Positions 17,160-28,011 are shown, counted from the stretch's first letter. The stretch is 64,000 bases of DNA from Haloarcula nitratireducens (GCF_019599505.1 NZ_RKLT01000002.1:1-64000); one strand, 5' to 3'. Notes: generated from the letters alone by a model not told the origin. Numbers and translations: made by a program.

Positions 17160-18212
17160 TCACTCCGCCTCGTCTTCCTCGTCCGTCCCCTCGTCCTCTC
17201 GCTCTCGGTCCGTGATGTTGAGCGCCGCGAGCAGTCGCGCGGTGACGACCTCTTCGACGATGGTCACGAACTTCGCGTCGTCCTCGGCGTATCCGGCGAA
17301 GACGCCCAGTGGGATCTCGCCGCCGGCCATCTCTCGGTGGCCGCCCGCGCTCCCGACGCCCTCGAAGGCATCGTGCAGTATCTCGCCGATGTTGCTCCGC
17401 GAATCCGTCGAGCGAGCGCTGAGCTGGATGGCGTCGTCGACGATGCCGAAGACGATAGCCGTCTCGATGCCTTCGAGGGTGGCGAGGTAGTCCGCCGCCT
17501 GCGGGAGCGCGTCGCGTTCGCTCGTGCGCCCGACGTGCGAGATGAGGACCGACCCGTGGACGGTTCGGTTGTCGATGGCGTCGGCGATGGCGTCGACCGT
17601 CGCGCCGCTGACGGCCGGACTCGACAACTGCCGGAGGAGGTCCGGGTCGGTGTAGTCGTGGAGGTAGCCCGCCGCCTCGTACTCCGCTCGCGTCACACCC
17701 CGCAGGAATCCGAGCGTCTCGCGGCGGATGGCGAAGAGGAGCGCGGTGGCGACGCGGGCGTTCGGGTCCATCGGCAGCTCGCGGATGTACTCAGCGAAGA
17801 TGGTCGCCGTCGCGCCGATGTCCTCGCGGTGGTCGACGAACGTCGCTTCGACGTTCTCGGCCGGGTGGTGGTCGACGACTATGTCGACGGGCGTCTCCGG
17901 CGAGACCCGATTGTTCGCGCCCGGTACGGAGTGGTCCACGAACGCCAGCAGCGAGCCGGCCTCTCGGTTCCGGACGATGTCGGCGTCGAACGGCACCAGA
18001 TCGACTTCGAGTAAGTTGACGAACGCCCGGTTCTGCTGGTGGGAGATGTCGCCGCTGTAGAGGATGCGCCGCTCGTCGATACCGGCGCTGGCGGCGATCT
18101 GTCCCAGCGCGACGGCGCTCGCCAGACAGTCGGGGTCGGGGTTATTGTGACAGACGATCGTGAGGTCGTCGCCGGCTTCGAGGAGGTCCCAGAGCGTCTG
18201 TGCGCGACTCAT
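17160..18212 (-). CDS. DHH family phosphoesterase (RecJ-like/NrnA-like)
   Basis: 350 residues with DHH-superfamily motifs: IVCHNNPDPDCLASAVAL (I), LLAFVDHSVPGAN (II), DIVVDHHPAENVEA (the DHH motif III) and GATATIFAEYI, followed by a DHHA1 domain with GGHREMAGG. These Mn-dependent enzymes degrade short oligonucleotides or nucleotides such as pApA. The acidic tail is halophile-like. It is last in a minus-strand run after a Usp (51-base gap). Precise substrate not predictable. Confidence 0.9.
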   Translation of the reverse strand: MSRAQTLWDLLEAGDDLTIVCHNNPDPDCLASAVALGQIAASAGIDERRILYSGDISHQQNRAFVNLLEVDLVPFDADIVRNREAGSLLAFVDHSVPGANNRVSPETPVDIVVDHHPAENVEATFVDHREDIGATATIFAEYIRELPMDPNARVATALLFAIRRETLGFLRGVTRAEYEAAGYLHDYTDPDLLRQLSSPAVSGATVDAIADAIDNRTVHGSVLISHVGRTSERDALPQAADYLATLEGIETAIVFGIVDDAIQLSARSTDSRSNIGEILHDAFEGVGSAGGHREMAGGEIPLGVFAGYAEDDAKFVTIVEEVVTARLLAALNITDREREDEGTDEEDEAE

Positions 18213-18263
18213 ATCTCCTCTTTCGTGACGGTGCTACATGCCTCTGCTGGCGAGCGAGGCGAC

Positions 18264-19133
18264 TCACTCGTCTCCCGTGCGAGTCATCACCAGCGGGACG
18301 GGCGAGGCGCGGACGAGCTTCGAACTCACGCCTCCCAGCGCGTACCAACTGAAGTCCGTCTGTCCCTGCGTGCCGAGGGCGAGCAGGTCGATGTCCTCCG
18401 AGTCTACGTAGGTGCGGATCTCCCGATGGGGCGTCCCGTACCCGACCGTCCCGACGACGTCCGAGAGCGTCGCCTCGGCCGTCTCGACCGCCGAGTCGAC
18501 GAGCTCCCGCGCGTGGTCGTCGAGCTGGTTCTCCCGGACGACCGAGCGAGCGTCGGGACCGAGACTGCCCGTCTCGACGACGTGGAGGACGTGTAGCGTC
18601 GCGCCCGTCGCGGCCGCGATCTCGACGCCCTCTTCGAGCGCCCGCTTCGCCCCCGCGCTCCCGTCGGTGGGGACGAGCACGTCTCGGGGCGGATACCGAT
18701 AGGTCCGGTCCCCGTCGGGGTTGACGACGAGGACGGGCACCGGCGCGGTGTTGACGACGCGTTCGGTGACGCTGCCGAGCAGGACGCGTTCGAGCCCCGA
18801 CCGACCGTGAGTCGGCAGGGTCACGAGGTCCGCGCCGATCCGGTCGGCGTACTCGACGATGGTCCGCGCCGGGTCGCCCTGTACCACGTCGCTCCTGACG
18901 TCGATACCGCGGTCGCGGACGCGCTCGGTCGTTTCCGAAACGATTCGTTCGCCGGCCTCTTCGAGTGCGTCCACCACCTCGCCCTGAATGGCGCTGACGC
19001 TGTCGCGGTTCGTATCGGCGACGTGGAGGACGTAGAGCGTCGCGTCGTGGGCCGCCGCGACGTCCGCGACGTATTCCAGGACCGATGCCGCCATATCGCT
19101 GCCGTCGGTGGGAAAGAGGATATCGTCGTACAT
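18264..19133 (-). CDS. universal stress protein, tandem UspA domains
   Basis: 289 residues made of two UspA domains: the first opens MYDDILFPTDGSDMAASV and holds HGRSGLERVLLGSVTERVV (nucleotide-binding G-x2-G-x9-G-S), the second opens YPPRDVLVPTDGSAGAKRAL and closes QGQTDFSWYALGGVSSKLVR. Both have the acidic D after the first strand. ATG 19133 (MYDD) is favoured over a GTG two codons upstream. It sits between the P-type ATPase and the DHH gene on the same strand. A second tandem Usp lies at 23346-24245. Confidence 0.9.
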   Translation of the reverse strand: MYDDILFPTDGSDMAASVLEYVADVAAAHDATLYVLHVADTNRDSVSAIQGEVVDALEEAGERIVSETTERVRDRGIDVRSDVVQGDPARTIVEYADRIGADLVTLPTHGRSGLERVLLGSVTERVVNTAPVPVLVVNPDGDRTYRYPPRDVLVPTDGSAGAKRALEEGVEIAAATGATLHVLHVVETGSLGPDARSVVRENQLDDHARELVDSAVETAEATLSDVVGTVGYGTPHREIRTYVDSEDIDLLALGTQGQTDFSWYALGGVSSKLVRASPVPLVMTRTGDE

Positions 19134-19211
19134 GGACACCTGTGGAACCGCTCCTGGGTAGATATTGTCTCGAAGGGAGGATAAAGACCCGGGCGAGGTA
19201 GTGACGCGGCG

Positions 19212-21878
<2,667 letters not shown>

Positions 21879-21940
21879 CAAATTTGTTGTCCGTTGACGG
21901 GAACCGGAGGTTTACGTGGCCACCGAGTGGAGTGGGTAGC

Positions 21941-22231
21941 ATGGCCGCCGTTCGCCGCCTCGTCATGGACGTGCTAAAGCCCCACGACCCGACGCTGCTG
22001 TCGTTCACCGAGCGGGTCAGCGAGACCGAGACCGTCGCGGGCGCGACCACGTCGCTCATCGAACTCGATCAGGAGGTCCAGAACGTCAAGGTCACGCTGG
22101 AGGGCGAGGACATCGACGTCTCGGCCGTCGAAGATACCATCGAGGGCCTCGGCGGGACGGTCCACTCCGTCGACCAGGTGGCCTGCGGCGACCGCCTCGT
22201 CACCGACCGACGGACCCTACAGGACGGGTAA
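21941..22231 (+). CDS. DUF211 family protein
   Basis: 96 residues of a small ferredoxin-fold archaeal family: AAVRRLVMDVLKPHDPTLLSFTERV, then NVKVTLEGEDIDVSAVEDTIEGLGGTVHSVDQV. Structures of DUF211 members show oligomeric metal-binding assemblies, but the function is unknown. ATG 21941 is chosen because it starts the conserved MDVLKPHDP region; it is divergent from the P-type ATPase and four bases upstream of a VIT1/CCC1-type transporter, suggesting metal-related regulation. Confidence 0.88.
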   Translation: MAAVRRLVMDVLKPHDPTLLSFTERVSETETVAGATTSLIELDQEVQNVKVTLEGEDIDVSAVEDTIEGLGGTVHSVDQVACGDRLVTDRRTLQDG

Positions 22232-22235
22232 CCCC

Positions 22236-22817
22236 GTGGTCGGCGCTCGCGAGTTGCTCCGCCGCCTCCTCGGGAAAGAGGACGTGCTGGCGATCTCCCG
22301 GCGGTACTTCATCTCCAACGGCTTCGACGGGACGCTGACCTGCATCGGCGTCGTCATCGGGGCCGTCCTCTCGGGCGTCCCCGACGGCCTGACGGTCGTG
22401 AAGATCGGACTGGGCGCGGCGGTCGGACTCGGTACCTCCGCGGTCTGGAGCGTCTGGGAGATAGAGCGCGCGGAGACGCGGGCGGAGATCCGTCGCCTCG
22501 AACGGGCGATGCTCACCGATTTGAACGACACCCGCATCGAACACGAACAGCGCGGTGCGCGCCTGCTACACGCCGTCTCGAGCGGTCTGGGTCCCGTCGT
22601 CGGCGTCCTGATACCGCTCTCGCCGTTTCTCCTCGCGGGGACCGCCCTCTCGCTCACCGAGGCCGCCGTCGCCTCCGTGAGCCTCGGTATCGGCATCCTC
22701 GGCGTCTTCGGCGCGTACATGGGGTCGATCTCCGGCCAGCGGTGGTACGTCGCCGCCGCGCGGATGGCGCTGGCCGGACTCGTCGTCGCCGCGATCAACG
22801 TCTTCCTCCCGGGGTGA
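22236..22817 (+). CDS. VIT1/CCC1-like membrane transporter
   Basis: 193 residues with about five TM segments. The opening RRYFISNGFDGTLTCIGVVIGAVLSGV resembles the first helices of VIT1/CCC1 iron/manganese transporters (F-D-G and G metal-path residues); the cytosolic helical linker EIERAETRAEIRRLERAM is in the expected place between TM2 and TM3. Start GTG at 22236, four bases after the DUF211 stop: an operon. Substrate (Fe2+/Mn2+) inferred from family. Confidence 0.78.
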   Translation: MVGARELLRRLLGKEDVLAISRRYFISNGFDGTLTCIGVVIGAVLSGVPDGLTVVKIGLGAAVGLGTSAVWSVWEIERAETRAEIRRLERAMLTDLNDTRIEHEQRGARLLHAVSSGLGPVVGVLIPLSPFLLAGTALSLTEAAVASVSLGIGILGVFGAYMGSISGQRWYVAAARMALAGLVVAAINVFLPG

Positions 22818-22854
22818 GTCGGCCGGTTCGAGCGATAACAGTCGGTCGGGCGAC

Positions 22855-23304
22855 TCAGACCTCCCTCGGCGACTCCACTCGACCGGTCAGGTCCTCGGGG
22901 ACGAGGCGATAGAACTCGAAGGAGACCACGCGCGTCGGGTCCTCGAAGATGTCGACGAGCGGGATCTCGACCCGGTCGAGGCCGTCGAGCGTCTCCGTCT
23001 CGATGCCCGCCTCCTCGACGCCCTCTAACCGGCCGGCGGCGACGACGCTCCGCCAGCGGTCGTCCGCTTCTCGGTGGACCACGAAGGAGACCGGCCGGTC
23101 GGCGAGGTCCGACTTCGAACTGTCCGCGCCGACGGAGAGGCGGAAGTAGAACGTCCGCGCCGCCGCGTCGTAGCCGTACGAGACCGGTACTGTGTGGGGC
23201 GGTTCGTCGGCCGTCGTCGAGAGCGAGAGGACGCCGGTGCCGCCGGACCCGAGAAACTCGTCGATCTCGTCGCGCTCCATCTCCACGGAATCGTCCGTTG
23301 CCAT
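22855..23304 (-). CDS. pyridoxamine 5'-phosphate oxidase-like flavin-binding protein
   Basis: 149 residues from ATG 23304 (MATDDSVEMERDEIDEFL). Split-barrel FMN fold: GTGVLSLSTTADEPPHTVPVSYGYD, TFYFRLSVGADSSKSDLADRPVSFVVHRE and a C-terminal FYRLVPEDLTGR. Homologues bind FMN, F420 or heme and act in small-molecule oxidation or detoxification. Longer in-frame sequence upstream is the shadow of neighbouring DNA. It is 41 bases downstream of a Usp on the same strand, so the two may be co-transcribed. Confidence 0.85.
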   Translation of the reverse strand: MATDDSVEMERDEIDEFLGSGGTGVLSLSTTADEPPHTVPVSYGYDAAARTFYFRLSVGADSSKSDLADRPVSFVVHREADDRWRSVVAAGRLEGVEEAGIETETLDGLDRVEIPLVDIFEDPTRVVSFEFYRLVPEDLTGRVESPREV

Positions 23305-23345
23305 ACCACCACAGTGGTTGTCGAAGCTATAATTTCTATCGCCCG

Positions 23346-24245
23346 TTACGTCTCGTCTTCCTCGTCGCTTCTGCGAACCGTGAGCACGGGGATCGGCGAC
23401 CGGCGAACGAGTCGCTCCGCCGTGCTTCCCAGAAGCAGTCGATCCCACCCAGTTCGCCCGTGAGTCCCCATCGCGACGAGGTCGATGGGGTTCTCCTCGG
23501 CGTAGTCCAACAGCTCGCGGGCCGGAACGCCGGTTCTGACCGACGTCTCCACGTCGAGTCCCGCCTCCCGCGCAGCGGTCGCCACCGACTCCACGGCCTC
23601 CTCGGCCAGCGTCTCGAACTGTTCGACGAGCTTCGGCGGGACGCCCACTTCCGTGCCCGTAGCGACGTCGCCGAGGTTCACGACGCTGACGGCGTGGACG
23701 CGCGCGTCGGCCCGTTCGGCGATGGCGAGAGCGTGGGCGACGGCGGCCGCCGCGTAGTCGCTACCGTCCGTCGGGACGAGGATGTCGTCGTACCCCTCGC
23801 CCACCGCGCTTCGCTCGGTCGCTCGCACCGTGAGGACGGGCACCGGGGACCGCCGGACGACTCGCTCGGCGACGCTCCCCACGAGATACCGCGACAGCCC
23901 TCGTCGCCCGCGGGTTCCCATCGCGACGAGGTCGACGTCGCGATCGGCGACGTAGTCGAGGACGGCCGTCGACGGCTGGCCGGTCACGACCGACGACTGC
24001 ACCGTCTCGACGCCCGAAACCGCGTCGTCGAGCGCGTCGATGGCCGTCTGTGCCTTCGATTTGAGCCGCCCCACGTATTCCTCGTCGACGCCGCCGGCCG
24101 AAAACGGCCCGGCCGCCGCGTCGACGTCCACGACGGTGAGGAGGTGGAGCGTCGCGTCGAACGCGTCCGCGATGTACGCCCCGTGTTCGGCCGCCCGGAC
24201 CGCGTGTTCGCTCCCGTCGCTCGGAATCAAGATGTCGTCGTACAT
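23346..24245 (-). CDS. universal stress protein, tandem UspA domains
   Basis: 299 residues, start ATG 24245 (MYDDILIPSDGSEHAV). Two UspA modules: the first with GTRGRRGLSRYLVGSVAERVVRRSPVPVLTVR, the second from GYDDILVPTDGSDYAA to HGRTGWDRLLLGSTAERLVRRSPIPVLTVR. Both keep the ATP-binding G-x2-G-x9-G-S/T pattern. Upstream, the 3' side of the orc1 region with ORB-like repeats begins, so its promoter lies close to them. Confidence 0.9.
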   Translation of the reverse strand: MYDDILIPSDGSEHAVRAAEHGAYIADAFDATLHLLTVVDVDAAAGPFSAGGVDEEYVGRLKSKAQTAIDALDDAVSGVETVQSSVVTGQPSTAVLDYVADRDVDLVAMGTRGRRGLSRYLVGSVAERVVRRSPVPVLTVRATERSAVGEGYDDILVPTDGSDYAAAAVAHALAIAERADARVHAVSVVNLGDVATGTEVGVPPKLVEQFETLAEEAVESVATAAREAGLDVETSVRTGVPARELLDYAEENPIDLVAMGTHGRTGWDRLLLGSTAERLVRRSPIPVLTVRRSDEEDET

Positions 24246-24340
24246 CCGTATCCGTCGATACACGTTCACCCCTGATAGTTTTGGGTCGTGACGGTGCGAA
24301 CATACACGTCCGGCGGTCGCAGGAGCGGCGAACGGACACA

Positions 24341-24366
24341 CCCACCCCACCGTGTCGAGTGTTTTC
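24341..24366 (-). repeat. ORB-like repeat L1
   Basis: On the minus strand reads GAAAACACTCGACACGGTGG followed by GGTGGG. It shares the AACACTCGAC-[A/G]-CGGTGGGGTG core and terminal G-string with the copies upstream of orc1. Haloarchaeal ORBs are dyad-type elements with a conserved G-string, bound by Orc1. Confidence 0.75.
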
Positions 24367-24416
24367 ACGCGGCGGCGCGAGAGGGGTGGAAGTGGCCGAG
24401 TCGGGGGGCGAGGACA

Positions 24417-24444
24417 CCCCCACCCCACCGCGTCGAGTGTTCTC
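24417..24444 (-). repeat. ORB-like repeat L2
   Basis: Minus-strand sequence CGAGAACACTCGACGCGGTG then GGGTGGGG; same orientation as L1 and R1 with the G-string pointing left. Core identical to R2 (GAGAACACTCGACGCGGTGG). Confidence 0.75.
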
Positions 24445-24469
24445 GCGAGGAGGAGGGTGGGGGACCGAT

Positions 24470-24549
24470 CTAACGCGCCGCCGAGGGGGTGGCGGAGAAT
24501 CTAACGCGCCGCCGAGGGAGTAGAGGGAGAAACTGACGCGCCGCCGAGG
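24470..24549. repeat. three-copy GC-rich direct repeat
   Basis: CTAACGCGCCGCCGAGGG at 24470 and 24501, and CTGACGCGCCGCCGAGG at 24533, spaced 31 and 32 bases. The intervening sequences (GGTGGCGGAGAAT, AGTAGAGGGAGAAA) are related. The array ends just before the orc1 stop codon. Function unknown; it may be a terminator-side or origin-associated element. Confidence 0.65.
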
Positions 24550-24561
24550 AACCGAGCGGAA

Positions 24562-25770
24562 TCAGATGCGGCGCGCCACTCGGTCCGGCGGGACGATGTC
24601 CTCGAGTTCGCGGACCACGTCGCGGACGAGGTCGAGCGGGACGTCGAACTCGTACTCGTGATACTGACCGCCGGCCCGCCCCTCGTTTCTGACGGTGCGC
24701 TGTAAGATACCGACCATCGACAGGTCGGCGAGGTGGTCGTGCATCCGCCGGCGGACGAGCGGGTCCGTCCCCGAGTGGTCGGCGACCGTCCGGTACTCGG
24801 GGTAGATCTCACGGACGCGGGCCGGCATCTCGTCTTCGAGCGCCAGCGAGAGCGTGGCGATGAGCGTCAGGTGACCGTGATGGGTCAGCTCGCGCATTCC
24901 GTGGCGAATCTGGCCGCGTTCGAGCGCCTGTGACGCCGCTCGGACGTGGTCCTCGACGATCGGCGGGTCGCCCTCGGTTCGGGCGATGTCGCCAGCCTTG
25001 TAGAGCAGGTCGAGCGCCTGCCGCGCGCTGCCGGTGTCCTGGGCCGCGATGGCGGCACACAGCTGTAGGACGCCGGTCGAGAGCGCGTCCTCCTGTAACG
25101 CGCCGTCGACGCGCTGTTTCAGGATCGACTCCAGTTCGGGAGCTTGATACGGCGGGAAGTGTATCTCCTCTTCACAGAGAGTGTCCTTGACCTTCGGCGA
25201 GAGCGTCTCCCGGAAGCCGAAGTCGTTGCTGATGCCGACGACGCCCGGTTTGACGTTATCGAGGTACCCGTTCGAGCGCGCGCGCGGGAGCTCGTAGAGG
25301 ATGTCGTCGTCCTGCCCGATGTGGTCGATCTCGTCGAGAACGAGCAACACCGTCCCGCCGATGGACTCCAGCTCGGAGTACAGCATGTCGAAGACGGTCT
25401 GCTGTGGATAGCCGGTCGTGCTGATCTGCTGGCTCGCCGGGCGAAGGAGGTTGACGAGGTTCGCGGCGACCTGATACGAGGAGGAGAAGTTCGTGCAGTT
25501 CAGCCAGTAGACGGAGAGGTCGACGTCGTCGTACGCTTCGACGTCGTCTTTCAGGTGCGAGAGGAGGAAGCGGGTGACCGCCGTCTTGCCGACGCCGGCC
25601 TTCCCGTAGAGGAAGATGTTCCGGGGCTGCGCGCCGTTGATGACGGGCTGGAGCGCGTTCTCGTAGGCCTCCAGTTCCTCGTCTCGGGCGGCGATGGAGT
25701 CCGGCTGGTAGTCCTCACGGAGCATGTCCTCGTCCCGGAAGATCTCCGTGTCCCTGGTGAACCGCGTCAT
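24562..25770 (-). CDS. orc1: Orc1/Cdc6 replication initiator
   Basis: 402 residues: Walker A GKAGVGKT at 56-63, Walker [11 protein letters not shown] (about 140-150), sensor-1 ISNDFGF, and a C-terminal winged helix ending DRVARRI. It binds ORB elements, unwinds the origin and loads MCM. ATG 25770 is followed by [15 protein letters not shown]-like element GTTTTATCAA (25794-25803, minus strand) lies 25-30 bases upstream of the start. ORB-like repeats flank both sides, the common arrangement for a haloarchaeal origin encoded with its own initiator. Confidence 0.95.
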   Translation of the reverse strand: MTRFTRDTEIFRDEDMLREDYQPDSIAARDEELEAYENALQPVINGAQPRNIFLYGKAGVGKTAVTRFLLSHLKDDVEAYDDVDLSVYWLNCTNFSSSYQVAANLVNLLRPASQQISTTGYPQQTVFDMLYSELESIGGTVLLVLDEIDHIGQDDDILYELPRARSNGYLDNVKPGVVGISNDFGFRETLSPKVKDTLCEEEIHFPPYQAPELESILKQRVDGALQEDALSTGVLQLCAAIAAQDTGSARQALDLLYKAGDIARTEGDPPIVEDHVRAASQALERGQIRHGMRELTHHGHLTLIATLSLALEDEMPARVREIYPEYRTVADHSGTDPLVRRRMHDHLADLSMVGILQRTVRNEGRAGGQYHEYEFDVPLDLVRDVVRELEDIVPPDRVARRI

Positions 25771-25793
25771 CGGACCACTCTATGAACATGCGG

Positions 25794-25803
25794 TTGATAA
25801 AAC
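25794..25803 (-). promoter_or_regulatory. orc1 TATA box
   Basis: GGTTTTATCA on the minus strand, centred about 28 bases before the orc1 ATG, consistent with a leaderless or near-leaderless transcript. It lies next to a degenerate ORB copy, which could allow autoregulation by Orc1. Confidence 0.5.
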
Positions 25804-25864
25804 CACCGTGTCGGATGCGTCAAGTGTTCTTCCGACTAGAGAACGGTCCCACACTCGCGTCGGT

Positions 25865-25892
25865 CCCCACCCCTTCGTGTCGAGTGTTTTCG
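25865..25892 (-). repeat. ORB-like repeat R1
   Basis: Minus-strand CGAAAACACTCGACACGAAG then GGGTGGGG; differs from the others by AAG for GTG before the G-string. Inverted relative to R2, which begins 18 bases further right. Confidence 0.75.
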
Positions 25893-25910
25893 TCCGCGGC
25901 CCCAGAAGCC

Positions 25911-25940
25911 GAGAACACTCGACGCGGTGGGGTGGGTGGG
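25911..25940 (+). repeat. ORB-like repeat R2
   Basis: GAGAACACTCGACGCGGTGG followed by GGTGGGTGGG. Core identical to L2 on the other side of orc1, in the opposite orientation. It forms an inverted pair with R1. Confidence 0.78.
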
Positions 25941-26074
25941 TTCGGAACAGGCCGGTTAGCCCCGAGAGCAGGTCGTGAGAGCGGTCTGAGTGCAGATTCG
26001 AAGCGAGCGGCTATCTCCGTTCGCCGCGCTAGCGCTCCACAAGGAGCGAGCGTCGCGACGGTCGTGTCGGGACA

Positions 26075-26102
26075 GGAACACTCGACACGGTGGGGTGAGG
26101 GG
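26075..26102 (+). repeat. ORB-like repeat R3
   Basis: GGAACACTCGACACGGTGGG followed by GTGAGGGG. Same orientation as R2 and R4; about 160 bases to the right of R2. Confidence 0.78.
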
Positions 26103-26163
26103 GCCACCGATTGACTCACCCTGCCCGTCTCGGCGCCCTTACGAGCGTGCCACCCGCCGCCTG

Positions 26164-26190
26164 CGAGAACATTCGACACGGTGGGGTGGG
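26164..26190 (+). repeat. ORB-like repeat R4
   Basis: CGAGAACATTCGACACGGTG followed by GGGTGGG; one change in the core (ATTCG for CTCG). It closes the cluster, 90 bases before the end of the next gene. Confidence 0.75.
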
Positions 26191-26277
26191 AGACGGGGGA
26201 CCGGCGGAATTCCGGCGACGACTATTCGGTAATCAGCGGCCCGGAGACTCGGCGACGACGACCCCGACGCTCGACCG

Positions 26278-26877
26278 CTACTCTCGGCGAAACACTCTGA
26301 CCGTATCGCGCTTCTGGACGGACGACTCGACCTCTTCGAAGCCGCGCTCGGTGAACACGCGGTTCCAGTCCCGATAGTACAGGGGAACGTCCTCGTCGAC
26401 GTAGTTGACCTCGCCGTCCTCGCCGCTCTCGTTCTCGACCGTTATCAGCACCTCGTCGGTGATCCGAGCGAGGTCGTCGAACACCCACTCGACGTCGGGG
26501 TGGATGTGCTGGAGCGTCTCGACGGAGAAGACGGCGTCGAACGCCCCGTCGTCGACCGTCTCGACGTACTCCTCTATTGCGGCCGCGTGAAAGGTGCCGG
26601 TCTCGGCCAGTTCGGGATACGTCTCGGCGAGGGCGTCAAGGGCGTCCGCGTTGACGTCGACGCCCGTCAGATCCGAGAACCCCCCGTCGGCCAGCTCGGC
26701 GAGGTGCCGCCCGACGCTGCACCCGACCTCCAGGACGCTCGCCTCGCGCCCGACGCGCTCTTCGAGGCGAGACCGCAGCAGTTCGCTCGTCTCGTCCGGG
26801 CCGTAGTGGGCGTAGTACGTCGGCGAGTACTCGCCGGAGCGCTCGGCCCACTCGTCTCGGACATCGTGAGAATCCAC
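26278..26877 (-). CDS. class I SAM-dependent methyltransferase
   Basis: 199 residues. SAM-binding motif I VLEVGCSVGRHLAELADGGF, acidic strand 2 LTGVDVNADAL, motif IV FDAVFSVETLQHIHPD. The N terminus WAERSGEYSPTYYAHYGPDETSELL is family-like. The acceptor is unknown (small molecule more likely than nucleic acid). Converges on the origin region; ATG at 26877. Confidence 0.85.
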   Translation of the reverse strand: MDSHDVRDEWAERSGEYSPTYYAHYGPDETSELLRSRLEERVGREASVLEVGCSVGRHLAELADGGFSDLTGVDVNADALDALAETYPELAETGTFHAAAIEEYVETVDDGAFDAVFSVETLQHIHPDVEWVFDDLARITDEVLITVENESGEDGEVNYVDEDVPLYYRDWNRVFTERGFEEVESSVQKRDTVRVFRRE

Positions 26878-26958
26878 GGTTAATGGGGGTGGCGGCGGCC
26901 TAAAGGTCTGCCGACACGACGGCGGTCTTCGGTTGCCTGAAACCGGATCGCTATCGAC

Positions 26959-27681
26959 TCACAGCTCGACGGTGCCGAGGTCGGACTCCAGTTCCTCGAC
27001 GTGGTCGTTGTACGCGCGGACGAACTCGCGGAACTGCGGGGCGTACTCCCGGATGTCGTCGGCCGAGGGCGGTTCGTACTGCGAGAGGAGGTACAGCCCG
27101 CCCGACCCGCCGACCCGGAGGTACGACGCCCCGTCGCGGTCCCACTTCAGTTCCCAGCGCGTGCCCCCGACGCGTTCCGTGAACGTCCCGTAGTCGCCGC
27201 CCTCGTAGCGCTGGAGTTGGCGGGCGATGCGGTCACAGACCTCCCGGATACGGCCCAGCACCCGGTCCCGTTCGCCGACGACGCCGTCGGTGGTCGTCAC
27301 TTCCGGGAACTCCGTCGAGACGTCGTCTAAGACGCCCTCGTGAGAGGCGACGTAGTCGTTGAACCCGGCGACGAAGGCGTCGTAGTCGGTCAGCGCGTCC
27401 GCGAGCGGTTCGGGTTCGGGCGGTTGCTTCGTCGAGACGACGTAGACCTCGCCGCCGCGACCCGGGTCGAACCGGAGGTACGAGAGGTCGCCGCCCTCGT
27501 ACTTGACGGTCCATTCGCCGCGGTCGGTCTCGACGGTCGCCTGCCCGTAGTCACCGCCTTTCAGCCGGGCCAGCTCGTAGGCGATGCGGCCGGCGTGGTC
27601 GCGCACGGCGGCGACCAGTTCGTCGCGTCGGTCGGCGACCGCCGCCGCGTCGTCGGGGTCCACCGGGGGCCAATCAGTCAC
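26959..27681 (-). CDS. haloarchaeal protein with internal duplication, unknown function
   Basis: 240 residues built from two related halves. Half one (about 30-120) reads LARLKGGDYGQATVETDRG ... WTVKYEGGDLSYLRF ... YVVSTKQPPEPE ... FVAGFNDYV; half two (about 140-235) reads LQRYEGGDYGTFTERVGGT ... WELKWDRDGASYLRV ... YLLSQYEPPSAD ... FVRAYNDHV. The shared order GGDYG, W-x-x-K, SYLR, PP, N-D-[YH]-V shows gene duplication and fusion. No catalytic signature is recognised; it may be a beta-rich binding protein. Confidence 0.8.
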   Translation of the reverse strand: MTDWPPVDPDDAAAVADRRDELVAAVRDHAGRIAYELARLKGGDYGQATVETDRGEWTVKYEGGDLSYLRFDPGRGGEVYVVSTKQPPEPEPLADALTDYDAFVAGFNDYVASHEGVLDDVSTEFPEVTTTDGVVGERDRVLGRIREVCDRIARQLQRYEGGDYGTFTERVGGTRWELKWDRDGASYLRVGGSGGLYLLSQYEPPSADDIREYAPQFREFVRAYNDHVEELESDLGTVEL

Positions 27682-28011
27682 ACCGATCCCACGCGCGCGA
27701 ACGGCATAACGGGTGCGATACGCGAACTGGAACTCCCGTACGTGTCCGGAGCGCCGCGTTCCGTCTCGGTTCCGACGCGCGTTCCGGACCGGCAGGCGAT
27801 TCCTACGAACGGAAGCGAGCGCCTACCGAGACCGGCATCGACTCCGAAATAGAGGCGCGGCCCTCGCTCGACGGGTACGGACGACGGTCGGACGGGACGG
27901 CGCTTCCTCGTCTTCGCGCTCTGTTTCGCGCCCGTGACGCTGTCGCTCTCGACCACCAGCTATTCACGATGCGTGAATACGTTTATACAGCGGGAGGGAG
28001 TCACTACGGAC
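27682..28011. other. intergenic region with IclR promoter
   Basis: 330 bases between a divergent pair of genes. The only distinctive elements are the inverted repeat and TATA box at its right end (27961-27987). Arg-rich frames at 27713-27937 are not gene-like. Confidence 0.5.
27961..27987 (+). promoter_or_regulatory. palindrome plus TATA box before the IclR gene
   Basis: Perfect inverted repeat TATTCACG-ATG-CGTGAATA (27961-27979) is followed directly by CGTTTATA (TATA box, about 27978-27985), 26-30 bases before the IclR start at 28012. Position over the BRE/TATA suggests that the regulator represses or gates its own promoter and the sulfatase downstream. Confidence 0.65.

Larger units (their letters stand above)
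24246..24561. other. ORB-like repeats and GC-rich tandem repeat beside orc1
   Basis: This gap between the Usp and orc1 holds two ORB-like repeats (24341-24366 and 24417-24444) and a three-copy GC-rich direct repeat (24470-24549), listed separately. No gene is supported. With the cluster upstream of orc1 it brackets the gene with origin-type sequence. Confidence 0.65.
25771..26277. other. putative replication origin (oriC-type) upstream of orc1
   Basis: No gene fits here. Four clear ORB-like repeats (R1-R4) and a degenerate fifth (about 25801-25832) occupy the region. R1 faces left and R2-R4 face right, so their G-strings point outward from an 18-base centre at 25893-25910. A strongly AT-rich duplex-unwinding element is not obvious; the most AT-rich part is next to the orc1 start (25770-25806). 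Whether this is the main or a secondary origin cannot be told from the window. Confidence 0.7.

Noticed and set aside
24341..26190. Possible CRISPR array from short repeats
   Set aside because: Repeat spacing is irregular, orientation changes, and there are no cas genes; the copies fit ORB elements.
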